NCBI RefSeq assembly: GCF_030373445.1
Contig: NZ_JAUCYU010000009.1
Location: 163,074-227,073 of the forward strand
DNA: 64,000 nt
Origin: Roseovarius sp.
GTDB taxonomy: Bacteria > Pseudomonadota > Alphaproteobacteria > Rhodobacterales > Rhodobacteraceae
Direction of reading: 5' to 3'
The notes below the pieces were generated by a model. The model ran no database searches. It had not been told where the DNA came from and saw nothing but the letters and a program-made list of their open reading frames with translations. Made by a program: the position numbers and the translations under genes. Of this stretch, positions 13,824 through 22,087 are shown piece after piece. Positions within the stretch are counted from its first letter, which is position 1, and each line of letters starts with the position of its first letter.

Positions 13824-16072
13824 TGGCACTTGACGCAAAGATGGACGGAAAGCTGGATTTCAAGGTTGTCGGGACGCGGGTGAACCGCCCTGACGGTATC
13901 GACAAGGTGACGGGCCGCGCCCGGTTCGGTGCGGACATGACCGCGCCGGGGATGCTGGTGGGCAAGGTCCTGCGCAGCCCGCACGCCCATGCGAAGATCA
14001 AGTCGATCGACACCTCGGCGGCGGAAGCGCTGGAAGGTGTGCTCGCGGTGGTGACCCGGGCCGATTTTCCCGAGGTCGAGCTGGACGAGGGGACCTGGGA
14101 CGTGCTCGACAACTGCATGGCCGGGGAAAAGGCACTCTACGACGGTCACGCGGTGGCCGCGGTGGCCGCCGCGTCGGAGAGCGTCGCCAAGAAGGCGCTG
14201 AAGCTGATCAAGGTCGACTACGAGCCGCTGCCGCATGTCATCGCCGTCGACGACGCGATGAAGGCAGACGCACCGGCCCTGCATGACGGTCGGCAGGTCG
14301 AGAACGTGCCCGAGGGCATGGGCGCCAACGTGGTCGCCCGTTACGAGTTCGGCCATGGCGACATCGAGGCCGGGCTGGGCAAGGCCGACAAGGTGCTCGA
14401 GCGGACCTACAAGACCGAGGCGACGCACCAGGGGTATATCGAACCGCATGCCTGCCTTGCGCAAGTGGGCAGCGACGGTCAGGCGGACCTGTGGTGCTGT
14501 ACGCAGGGCCAGTACATGGTGCGCGATACCTGTGCCGCGATCATGGGGCTCAGCCAGAGCCGGCTGAAGGTGACCGCCTCGGAGATCGGCGGCGGGTTCG
14601 GCGGCAAGACCACGGTGTTCATCGAGCCCGTGGCGCTGGCCCTGTCGAAGAAGTCGGGCCGCCCGGTGAAGATGGTGATGAGCCGGTCGGAAGTCCTGCG
14701 GGCGACCGGGCCCACGGCATCGAGCTCGATCGATATCCGGCTGGGCATGACCGAGGACGGGCAGATCACTGCCGGTTTTGCCGAGCTGCGCTACCAGGGC
14801 GGGGCCTATCCGGGTTCGCCGGTGGAGTTCGGCTCGATGTCGGCATTCGCGCCCTATGACCTCGAGAACGTCAAGACGGTCGGGTGGGACGTGGTCGCCA
14901 ACCGGCCGAAACAGGCCGCGTACCGGGCGCCGGGCGCGCCGATGGCGGCCTTTGCCGTGGAAAGCGCGATTGACGAACTGGCCAAGGGCCTTGGCCTCGA
15001 TCCGCTGGAGGTGCGGCTGAAGAATGCCGCGCGCGAGGGCACCAAGGCGGCCTATGGCGTGACCTATCCGGCGATCGGGCTGGAAGCGACGCTTCGGACC
15101 GCGAAGGATCACCCGCACTGGACCGCGCCCCTGGGCGAGAACCAGGGGCGGGGGGTGGCCTGTGGCTTCTGGTTCAACTTCGGTGGCAACACCTGCGTGA
15201 CGCTCAACGTCACGCCGGACGGTACTGTGAACGTCATCGAGGGCAACCCGGATATCGGCGGCAGCCGCGCGTCGATGTCGATGATGGCGGCGGAAGAGCT
15301 GGGTGTGCCTTACGAGCGGGTACGCACGGTGATTGCCGATACCGCCTCGCTGGGCCTCAACGACGTGACCGACGGCAGCCGGGTGACGTTCGCCGTGGGG
15401 CTTGCCACGATCGAGGCGGCCCGGGCCGCCAAGCGCGAGATGTGCAAGCGCGCGGCCATGGTCTGGGGCATCGACGAGGAGGCGGTCGTCTGGGAAGACG
15501 GCGCGGCACGGCCCTCGGGGCCCAATGCGGGCAAGCATGACCCGATGACCCTGGCGGATATCGCGGCGATCGCGTCGAACACCGGCGGGCCGATCGCGGG
15601 CCATTCGGAGATCAATGCGGAAGGGGCCGGGGTGAGCTTTGCCACGCATATGGTTGATACCGAAGTCGACCCGGAAAGCGGCGCGGTGAAGATACTTCGC
15701 TACACGGTTTTCCAGGATGCCGGCAAGGCCGTGCACCCGGATTACGTGGAAGGCCAGTTCCAGGGCGGCGCGGTGCAGGGCATCGGCTGGGCGCTGAACG
15801 AGGCCTATATCTATGGCGAGGACGGGGTGCTTCAGAACCCCGGTTTCCTTGACTACCGCGTACCGGTGGCGTCGGACCTGCCGATGATAGACACGGTGAT
15901 CCTTGAAATCCCCAATCCCGGGCATCCTTACGGCGTGCGCGGTGTCGGCGAGACTTCGATCGTGCCGCCGCTGGCGGCGATCGCCAACTCGGTCTCGGCC
16001 GCGGCGGGCGTGCGCATGACAAGCCTGCCGATGTCGCCACCGAAAGTGCTGAAGGCCATTCAGACCGGGTGA
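13823..16072 (+). CDS. Molybdenum hydroxylase, molybdopterin large subunit
   Basis: A 749-residue molybdenum-cytosine/pterin-binding subunit. It has an N-terminal aldehyde oxidase a/b hammerhead domain (DGIDKVTGRARFGADM) and two Mo-binding domains: GGGFGGKT near residue 257, AYRAPGAP near 367, and the catalytic glutamate in GVGETSIVPP near residue 710. It lacks the Cys-containing active-site loop (AYRCSFR) of true CO dehydrogenase and has AYRAPG instead, as in xanthine dehydrogenase and 4-hydroxybenzoyl-CoA reductase relatives. The substrate is unknown, probably an N-heterocycle, aldehyde or aromatic CoA ester. TAATG overlap with the small subunit indicates coupled translation. Confidence 0.88.
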   Translation: MALDAKMDGKLDFKVVGTRVNRPDGIDKVTGRARFGADMTAPGMLVGKVLRSPHAHAKIKSIDTSAAEALEGVLAVVTRADFPEVELDEGTWDVLDNCMAGEKALYDGHAVAAVAAASESVAKKALKLIKVDYEPLPHVIAVDDAMKADAPALHDGRQVENVPEGMGANVVARYEFGHGDIEAGLGKADKVLERTYKTEATHQGYIEPHACLAQVGSDGQADLWCCTQGQYMVRDTCAAIMGLSQSRLKVTASEIGGGFGGKTTVFIEPVALALSKKSGRPVKMVMSRSEVLRATGPTASSSIDIRLGMTEDGQITAGFAELRYQGGAYPGSPVEFGSMSAFAPYDLENVKTVGWDVVANRPKQAAYRAPGAPMAAFAVESAIDELAKGLGLDPLEVRLKNAAREGTKAAYGVTYPAIGLEATLRTAKDHPHWTAPLGENQGRGVACGFWFNFGGNTCVTLNVTPDGTVNVIEGNPDIGGSRASMSMMAAEELGVPYERVRTVIADTASLGLNDVTDGSRVTFAVGLATIEAARAAKREMCKRAAMVWGIDEEAVVWEDGAARPSGPNAGKHDPMTLADIAAIASNTGGPIAGHSEINAEGAGVSFATHMVDTEVDPESGAVKILRYTVFQDAGKAVHPDYVEGQFQGGAVQGIGWALNEAYIYGEDGVLQNPGFLDYRVPVASDLPMIDTVILEIPNPGHPYGVRGVGETSIVPPLAAIANSVSAAAGVRMTSLPMSPPKVLKAIQTG

Positions 16073-16080
16073 CTTGAGCG

Positions 16081-16107
16081 CCCGTCCCGGGCCAGTCCCG
16101 GGACGGG
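16081..16107 (+). other. Perfect 11-bp hairpin after the large-subunit gene
   Basis: CCCGTCCCGGG (16081-16091), a five-base loop, and CCCGGGACGGG (16097-16107) form a perfect G+C-rich stem 8 bases after the large-subunit stop. There is no T-run behind it, so it is not a classical terminator. It sits in the 55-base gap before the MoaD-like gene, where it may protect the upstream mRNA end or reduce read-through. Confidence 0.6.
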
Positions 16108-16127
16108 GTACGGAAAGGCGGCGCAGG

Positions 16128-16373
16128 ATGGTACAGGTCCGGATCTGGGGATCGCTTGCCTCGGCCACCGATGATCAGACCGAGGTCGAGATCGAGGCGG
16201 GCACGTTGCGCGAGCTGCTCGACGGGCTGGCGGAGAAATATCCCGGCCTCAAGCCGCAGCTTGACCGGGGCGTGTCGGTCGCCATCGACGGAAAAGTCTA
16301 TAACGACAGCTGGTTCACGCCCATTCGACCGGATAGCGAGGTGGTGCTTCTGGCACGTTTGCGGGGTGGATGA
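16128..16373 (+). CDS. MoaD/ThiS-like ubiquitin-fold protein
   Basis: An 81-residue beta-grasp protein (MVQVRIWGSLASATDDQ at the start) ending in ARLRGG. The C-terminal Gly-Gly is the residue pair that is adenylated and thiocarboxylated in MoaD and ThiS sulfur carriers. MoaD-like proteins supply sulfur for molybdopterin. Position behind a molybdenum hydroxylase suggests a dedicated carrier, but no partner MoaE or E1-like enzyme is in the window. The ATG at 16128 is preferred over a frame starting at 16074, because family homology begins at MVQVRIWG and the upstream part crosses the hairpin. Confidence 0.75.
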   Translation: MVQVRIWGSLASATDDQTEVEIEAGTLRELLDGLAEKYPGLKPQLDRGVSVAIDGKVYNDSWFTPIRPDSEVVLLARLRGG

Positions 16374-16411
16374 CAGCGGTGAAGGACCTTGGGCGAGGCT
16401 CTGGGATGCGC

Positions 16412-16445
16412 CCGTCGGGATATGGATATTTCGGCCAAGAAGAAG
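16412..16445 (+). repeat. Rhodobacteraceae-type intergenic repeat, copy 3 (diverged)
   Basis: CCGTCGGGATATGGATATTT followed by CGGCCAAGAAGAAG resembles the copies at 5935-5967 and 6094-6126, with one or two small changes. It fills the 119-base gap between the MoaD-like gene and the deacetylase gene. Confidence 0.6.
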
Positions 16446-16492
16446 TGGGGCGCGGCAGCTTGCCATATTCGCGCGGGCGCTAGCTTAGCCGC

Positions 16493-17611
16493 ATGGAGCA
16501 GCCGCTTTTCATCGGGTCGGAGATCTACCGCGGGTCGAGCTACGGTGCGAAACACCCCCTGAGCATTCCCCGCGTGCCGACGGTGATCGACTTGTGCCGG
16601 GCGATGGGCTGGTTCGCGCCCCGCCAGTACCGGAGCAGCCCGCGGGCCAAGCCGCGGGCGCTGGAACTGTTTCATACGGCTGAGTATATCCGGGCGTTGC
16701 AGCGGGCCGAACGGGAAGGCGGGGTGAACTCGGCCACGCGGGACCGGCACCAATTGGGCACATTCTCGAACCCGATCTACCCCGAGATGTTTCGGCGACC
16801 GGCCACGGCCGCCGGGGGTTCCATGCTGGCGGCGGACCTGCTTTCGCGGGGCGGCGTGGTCTACAATCCCGGCGGCGGCACACATCATGGTTTTCCCGAT
16901 CATGCCTCCGGGTTCTGCTATCTCAACGATCCGGTGCTGGCGATCAAGGTGCTCTTGCGGCAGGGGTTGTCACGCATTGCCTATGTGGACATTGATGCGC
17001 ATCACTGTGACGGCGTGGCGGCGGCGTTCGCCGGAGAGCCGAGGGTTCTGATGATATCGACCCATGAGGCGGATCGCTGGCCCTTTACCGGAAAGTTTGA
17101 GGATGATGCCGGTGGGAATGCGATCAACCTGCCGCTGCCGCGGGGCACCGGCGACGACGGTTTCGCGCTGGTACGTGACGACCTGATTCTGCCTGCGGTT
17201 CAAGCCATGCGGCCCGAGGCGATCGTCCTGCAATGCGGGGCGGATGCGGTGGCCGAGGATCCTTTGGCGCGGCTGGAATTGTCGAACAACGCACACTGGG
17301 CTTTGCTGGCAGCGTTGATGCCGATGGCGCCGAGGCTGCTGGTGCTGGGCGGCGGCGGGTACAACCCATGGACAGTGGGACGATTGTGGGCGGGCGTCTG
17401 GGCAACGCTGAACGGGTACGAGATACCGGATCGGCTGCCGGAAGTGGCGGAGGCGGTGCTGGCCGGGCTGACATGGTCGCGGCGGTCGCGCGGGCCGATG
17501 CCATCGCAACTTTGCACAACTTTGCGGGATGCGCCGCGGCCGGGCCTTGTTTCCGAGGCGCTGCGCAGACAGGTCGCCGAATTGGCGGCGCGTCGGAGGG
17601 TATGGGCCTAG
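16493..17611 (+). CDS. Histone-deacetylase-fold hydrolase (AcuC/acetylpolyamine amidohydrolase type)
   Basis: A 372-residue zinc-dependent deacetylase. The tandem histidines are H131-H132 in GGGTHHGFPDHASGFCYLND, zinc ligands D168 and H170 lie in YVDIDAHHCDGV, D251 in QCGADAV, and the transition-state tyrosine is Y290 in LGGGGYN. All catalytic positions are intact. Bacterial members deacetylate lysines of acetyl-CoA synthetase, polyamines or small acetylated compounds; the substrate here is unknown. Its TAG stop shares the palindrome CTAG (17608-17611) with the convergent gene. No ribosome binding site is obvious before the ATG. Confidence 0.9.
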   Translation: MEQPLFIGSEIYRGSSYGAKHPLSIPRVPTVIDLCRAMGWFAPRQYRSSPRAKPRALELFHTAEYIRALQRAEREGGVNSATRDRHQLGTFSNPIYPEMFRRPATAAGGSMLAADLLSRGGVVYNPGGGTHHGFPDHASGFCYLNDPVLAIKVLLRQGLSRIAYVDIDAHHCDGVAAAFAGEPRVLMISTHEADRWPFTGKFEDDAGGNAINLPLPRGTGDDGFALVRDDLILPAVQAMRPEAIVLQCGADAVAEDPLARLELSNNAHWALLAALMPMAPRLLVLGGGGYNPWTVGRLWAGVWATLNGYEIPDRLPEVAEAVLAGLTWSRRSRGPMPSQLCTTLRDAPRPGLVSEALRRQVAELAARRRVWA

Positions 17612-18417
17612 GGGAGGGTGCCGAGCGCCTTGGCGAGTAACCAAGTCAACGCGATCAGCACCGGCTGGTGAACGAGATAGACGAGAAGGCTGTGCCGGCC
17701 CGCCCATATCGCGGCCCGCGCGAGGCGGGAGGTTCTCGGTGCGGCTCCCCGGAGCCGCTGCAGCATGCCCCGGTGTTCAGCAAGGCTGACCAACGCGATC
17801 CCCAGCACGAAGGGAGCGAACCAAGGGAAGAAGGGTTCGAAATCGACCGTGTAGGGGATGGTCGGTGACAGGCCGGTCCAGTAGAGCCAGGGGGCGGTGA
17901 AGATCTCGCTTCGAAAGGTTGCCGGCAGCCAGGTGACAAAACCGGCAAGGAGGACGAGCGCCCAAACGGGAAAACGGAGAACTGCCAGGCCGACGACGCT
18001 CGAAAGCGCGATGGAATGGAGGATGCCGTAGTAAACGAAACCTTGCGGAATGAAGACATAGGTTGCGCCGGTCACGAGGGCCGCGGCAAGGGCGACCTTG
18101 GCAAAGCGTTTCAGGAAGGATCGCCAGTGGATCCGGCCGGGGTGGGCCAAGCGAAGGCTGAGGCCGGCGATCAGGATGAAGCTGCCGGCCGTGAGCATGG
18201 CAAAACCACGCCAAAAGGTGGTATGCATCGTGCCCGGCGGGGCGATGCCGAAGAGCTCGAGGTCGAAAGTGAAGTGGAACACGGCCATGGCGACGAGCGC
18301 TATAGCGCGGGCGATGTCCAGTTCTTCGATCCGGCCGGATGTCTGGTGCAGTGCGATGGCAGGCTTCCCCGTGCTGTTGTCGACTGACAGGTAGCGCGTG
18401 GTGCCGGGCTGTTCCAT
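17608..18417 (-). CDS. DUF1624-type integral membrane protein (acetyltransferase-like)
   Basis: A 269-residue polytopic membrane protein with about seven hydrophobic helices. The family opening RIEELDIARAIALVAMAVFHFTFD (as pieces RIEELDIARAIALV and AMAVFHFTFD) is typical of DUF1624/heparan-alpha-glucosaminide N-acetyltransferase-like proteins, with a conserved His in the first helix. The last helix contains HSLLVYLVHQPVLI, another family hallmark. Relatives transfer acetyl groups across membranes, but the activity of the bacterial DUF1624 group is not established. It is convergent with the deacetylase gene, sharing the CTAG stop palindrome. Confidence 0.8.
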   Translation of the reverse strand: MEQPGTTRYLSVDNSTGKPAIALHQTSGRIEELDIARAIALVAMAVFHFTFDLELFGIAPPGTMHTTFWRGFAMLTAGSFILIAGLSLRLAHPGRIHWRSFLKRFAKVALAAALVTGATYVFIPQGFVYYGILHSIALSSVVGLAVLRFPVWALVLLAGFVTWLPATFRSEIFTAPWLYWTGLSPTIPYTVDFEPFFPWFAPFVLGIALVSLAEHRGMLQRLRGAAPRTSRLARAAIWAGRHSLLVYLVHQPVLIALTWLLAKALGTLP

Positions 18418-18513
18418 AGGCAGATAGAACAGCGAGCGCCTCCGCGACCGGCCCCGGATAACGGAGGAGTTTTCCGTTGCATGCCGGGGCGTTCAAAGAT
18501 TATGCCGTTGAGG

Positions 18514-18535
18514 CGCCGGAGTTTGTCCTCCGGCG
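18514..18535. other. 8-bp hairpin before the sulfotransferase gene
   Basis: CGCCGGAG (18514-18521), six bases, then CTCCGGCG (18528-18535) form a perfect stem 27 bases before the ATG at 18563. It could act in the 5' leader of the sulfotransferase mRNA. No T-run follows on either strand. Confidence 0.35.
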
Positions 18536-18562
18536 GCAGTGGGACGAGAACCGGGGCCTGCC

Positions 18563-19417
18563 ATGAAATTTTGCATTGTAGGAACGGGGCGGTGCGGGAC
18601 GCGGCTCTTGCGCAGCATGATAAATGCGCATCCGGATGTCTTCGTGTTCAACGAGACGCACTGGATCGTCAACCTGCACGAGGCGTTCGGAACGGCGGAG
18701 ATGCCGTTCGAGGACCACCTGGACATTCTGCTGCGGACGCGGTTCGTGGATGGGTCGAGAACCACCGAGATCGACGTGGAGGATTTTCGCGCGGCCCAGG
18801 CCGGCGGCCCGGCGCGCATGACGCCTGCCGAATTCACCGATACGGTGGGTCGGTATTTTGCGCAGAAGGAAGGCAAGCGGTACTGGGCCGACAAGACGCC
18901 GGATTACGGTTATTTTGCCGGCACGCTGCAAACGTACTGGCCCGAATGCAAGTTCATCCACCTGATACGGGATGGCGCAAATGTCGTTCGGTCGATGTCT
19001 GGTCATCCGGGGTACAAGGCGCTGGTCGAACTTGGGCGTCAGAACTGGTGTCCGTTGTCGCTGGACTACCGGGCGTCGACTGTCGGGGGCCGCAAGCACG
19101 CGCGGAGCGCGTTTGTCGAGCTTTGGTACCGGAGGCTGATGCGCATCAGGAACGAGGGGGAACGCCTGAGACCCGGAAGTTACATGGAGGTCAGGCACGA
19201 GGATGTGCTGACCTCGCCGGCCGAAACGCTGGTACGGATTGCCCGGTTTACCGGGCTGCGCCCGGACAGTGACTGGGAGCAGGCAGCCATGGGCGCCATT
19301 AACGCGAAGCGAGCGGATAAGCCGCGGGCTGACAAGATGCTGCGCCATTTCGGCGACAAGCACCTGGCTTTGATGCGTGAGCTTGGTTACGCCATCGACT
19401 TGCCGGACGCGGGCTGA
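18563..19417 (+). CDS. Sulfotransferase
   Basis: A 284-residue PAPS-dependent sulfotransferase. The 5'-phosphosulfate loop is KFCIVGTGRCGTRLLRSM at the N-terminus and the 3'-phosphate motif is FIHLIRDGANVVRSM near residue 130. The fold is cytosolic, with no signal peptide. I prefer the ATG at 18563 because the phosphosulfate loop normally lies within a few residues of the N-terminus; a GTG at 18539 is an alternative. It overlaps the next gene by one base (TGATG), so the two are likely co-expressed and act on the same glycan or lipid. Confidence 0.85.
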   Translation: MKFCIVGTGRCGTRLLRSMINAHPDVFVFNETHWIVNLHEAFGTAEMPFEDHLDILLRTRFVDGSRTTEIDVEDFRAAQAGGPARMTPAEFTDTVGRYFAQKEGKRYWADKTPDYGYFAGTLQTYWPECKFIHLIRDGANVVRSMSGHPGYKALVELGRQNWCPLSLDYRASTVGGRKHARSAFVELWYRRLMRIRNEGERLRPGSYMEVRHEDVLTSPAETLVRIARFTGLRPDSDWEQAAMGAINAKRADKPRADKMLRHFGDKHLALMRELGYAIDLPDAG

Positions 19418-21096
19418 TGCTGAAGCTTCTTTCCGACACGCTGGCCATGGATCCGGCCGACGTTCTCCTGGTCGGATGCCTACGAAACGAGATGCTGCGG
19501 CTGCCTTGGTTCCTTGAGCATTATCGCCGGCTAGGGGTAGATCGGTTTCTACTAGTCGACAATGATTCCGATGACGGGTCGCGCGAATTCCTGCTGTCGC
19601 AAAAGGATGTCACGGTCTTTTATACGGCCGGAAGCTACGCGGACAGCGAATGCGGCATAGCTTGGCAGAACACGCTTCTGGCCGAGTATGCCATTGGCCG
19701 TTGGACGTTCATCGTCGATATCGACGAATTGTTCATCTTCCCCGGGTACGAGCATGCACCGCTTGCCGACTTCTTGAAGTACGTCGAGTTGCATGGCGCT
19801 TCTGCGGTGGTCGCGCCGATGCTCGACATGTATTCCGATGGGCCCATTGCCGAGTTGGATTATCAATCAGGCCAGGACCTGATCGAAGCCTGCCCGTTCT
19901 TCGATGGCGAAGGCTATCAACTGGGTGGACCGAAATCCGAGGCGCACGGCCTTCTTGTTCGGGGAGGGCCGAGACACCGCCTGTTCTGGCAGTCGCGTAA
20001 CAGGGAGTTCCCGTCTCCCGTTCTGAAGAAGACGCCACTTGTGCGATGGTCAGAGGCGTCTGAACTCATTGCCTCGACGCATACTCTTAAGGGCTGCACG
20101 TGGGCGGAGGTCTCGGGGCTGCTCCTACACTTCAAGTTCCTGCAGGACTTTGCGGAGAGCGCTTACGAGGAAAGCCGACGGTCGGAACATTTTGCCGAGG
20201 CTAGGCAGTACAGGGCCTATGACGATGTGCTGGCGGATGAGGCGGAGCTTACGGCGCACTACAACGGATCGGTGCGGTTCCAGGACAGTGCCCATCTTTG
20301 CAGGTTGGGGTTCATGAGAGTGCCGGATGGGTACAGTGTCCCCGTTAATCGAAGTGCGCTGCGCGTTGCCACCGGAACGGAAGACCCTGCGCAGGAAGAA
20401 GTGTCGCGGTCCCGGTCACCGAATGGGGCGATATTGCAACCTTCAGTCGCTGAAAATAGGATGGGGCACGCCCCCGAATTCCCCAAGGAGACATCCGGCA
20501 TGCACGGGTATTGGAAAGATTTCTGCGTCGTCGACGAGAAGAAGCCGGACCTTGGCGGTAACCTTCTTCATGGTGACACGCAGGCCACAACGCCGGCGCT
20601 GTGGCAATTCCTGATCGATCGCTTCGCACCGCGGACCATGCTGGATGTCGGCGCGGGCCAGGGCATAGCGCTGAGCTATTTTCAGCGCGCCGGCATCATT
20701 GCACATGGCTTCGACGGACTCTTGCAGAACGTAAGGACCTCGAGGCATCCGATTGCCCTGCATGACCTCAAGCGCGGGCCGTATCGCTATCCGTGCGACC
20801 TGGTCTATTGCGTCGAGGTTGTCGAACACATCAAGGAAAAGTTTCTCGATAACCTTCTTGGTACTTTTCAGAATGCACCGGTGGTGGTGATCACCCATGC
20901 GCTGCCGGGGCAGCGGGGGCACCATCATGTCAATACGCAACCACGCGAATACTGGCTCGAGAAGATGGATGAGATCGGCTACAGCCTGTCGATGGACAAT
21001 GAAAAATTCTGTGCCGTCGCCGCAGCCGAGAACGCGGACAGCTATTTCGCGAAGACGGGGCTGGTGTTTCTGCGGCGCTTATCTGACCGGAAGTAG
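19417..21096 (+). CDS. Glycosyltransferase-methyltransferase fusion
   Basis: A 559-residue two-domain protein. Residues about 1-300 are a GT2/GT92-like glycosyltransferase (VGCLRNEMLRLPWFLEHYRR, FLLVDNDSDDGS, and the metal-binding DIDELFIFPGYEH near residue 101). A linker of about 60 residues follows, then a class I SAM-dependent methyltransferase (TMLDVGAGQGIALSYF near residue 408; VYCVEVVEHI). It probably adds and methylates a sugar of the surface polymer. It is translationally coupled to the sulfotransferase upstream. Confidence 0.82.
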   Translation: MLKLLSDTLAMDPADVLLVGCLRNEMLRLPWFLEHYRRLGVDRFLLVDNDSDDGSREFLLSQKDVTVFYTAGSYADSECGIAWQNTLLAEYAIGRWTFIVDIDELFIFPGYEHAPLADFLKYVELHGASAVVAPMLDMYSDGPIAELDYQSGQDLIEACPFFDGEGYQLGGPKSEAHGLLVRGGPRHRLFWQSRNREFPSPVLKKTPLVRWSEASELIASTHTLKGCTWAEVSGLLLHFKFLQDFAESAYEESRRSEHFAEARQYRAYDDVLADEAELTAHYNGSVRFQDSAHLCRLGFMRVPDGYSVPVNRSALRVATGTEDPAQEEVSRSRSPNGAILQPSVAENRMGHAPEFPKETSGMHGYWKDFCVVDEKKPDLGGNLLHGDTQATTPALWQFLIDRFAPRTMLDVGAGQGIALSYFQRAGIIAHGFDGLLQNVRTSRHPIALHDLKRGPYRYPCDLVYCVEVVEHIKEKFLDNLLGTFQNAPVVVITHALPGQRGHHHVNTQPREYWLEKMDEIGYSLSMDNEKFCAVAAAENADSYFAKTGLVFLRRLSDRK

Positions 21097-21108
21097 GCGC
21101 GCAGCGGG

Positions 21109-21975
21109 TCAGTACCCCTTGCCGATCGCGGTGAAACGCCGGTCGATTACCGCTGTTCCCCGGTCGATATCCGCCGTCAGCGCGGCTTCAGAAGGCATCG
21201 CATCCGCCAGTACGGCGTCTATGCCCTGCTCCTGGTACATCCTGTACCACCGACGCCAGTGCCAGCCCATGTTCGGGGGAAGCTCGGTATTGGCTTCGTA
21301 GGCCTGTCCGCCCTGAATCACCTTCTTGGCCAGTTGAGCGCGGTTTCTCACGGGGAAGTGGAAGATCTCTATGCCGGAAGGCTGTTTCCTCACGGGACCG
21401 TCGTAGATCGCGAAATGGTTGCCCTGTGAAATCCGCTCCAGTCCTGCCGCGCGCATCATGATCTTGGGGTGAAGTCTGACGCAGAAATAGGGATGGTCCA
21501 TGGGGTCGTGATAGATGTCTTCGAGCTTGGGGCGGGGGTAGGGTTTCTCGACACGGTAAACGAGCCGGTCGATCCAGGGCGTGTCGTCGGGCCAGTCGCA
21601 CGGGTAGAGCATGTTCAGGCGATGGCAGACGAGGACGTTGGCATCGGACTGGTCGAGGCCATCTTTCAGGTTGCCGCCCGGGGCCGCCCAGAATTCGTCG
21701 GCATCGTTGCTGAAGATGAAGTCCGCGTTCTCCTCCTCGCGCGCCTGGAGCGCCGCCCTGGTTGTCCAGTCCGTCTGGTTGTAGTTCCTGCCGGGCTCGT
21801 CGACGACGGTGGCGACACCGGCGCGCTGATAATCGTCCAGAACGTCGCGCGTGCCATCAATCGAGCCGTTGTCGATCGCGACGACATGGTCGACCCCGTG
21901 GTCGAGGTGGAAGTTCAGATTGGAAGAAACGATGTCGATTTCGTCTCTGACGAGAAGCAGCATTACGAGCTTCAT
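21109..21975 (-). CDS. Glycosyltransferase, GT2/GT92-like
   Basis: A 288-residue soluble glycosyltransferase. It opens with MKLVMLLLVRDEIDIVSSNL, a nucleotide-sugar-binding AIDNGSIDGTRDVLDDY and a metal-binding FSNDADEFW motif. It belongs to the same broad group as the N-terminal domain of 19417-21096, and the two genes converge with a 12-base gap. The sugar donor is unknown. Confidence 0.82.
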   Translation of the reverse strand: MKLVMLLLVRDEIDIVSSNLNFHLDHGVDHVVAIDNGSIDGTRDVLDDYQRAGVATVVDEPGRNYNQTDWTTRAALQAREEENADFIFSNDADEFWAAPGGNLKDGLDQSDANVLVCHRLNMLYPCDWPDDTPWIDRLVYRVEKPYPRPKLEDIYHDPMDHPYFCVRLHPKIMMRAAGLERISQGNHFAIYDGPVRKQPSGIEIFHFPVRNRAQLAKKVIQGGQAYEANTELPPNMGWHWRRWYRMYQEQGIDAVLADAMPSEAALTADIDRGTAVIDRRFTAIGKGY

Positions 21976-22087
21976 AAAACCCCTTCCAACGGTCAGGCAA
22001 GACGCGGTTTTCGGCCTCTATGCATGACGGGCTTCGGCCATTCAAACGGTTAGTTGCTTGATGGCAGGGGGGTGATGCCCGCGCCGG

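Noticed and set aside
13823..16072. True CO dehydrogenase large subunit
   Set aside because: The Cys-bearing AYRCSFR loop for the Cu-Mo site is absent; the protein has AYRAPGAP, so only the wider molybdenum hydroxylase family is supported.
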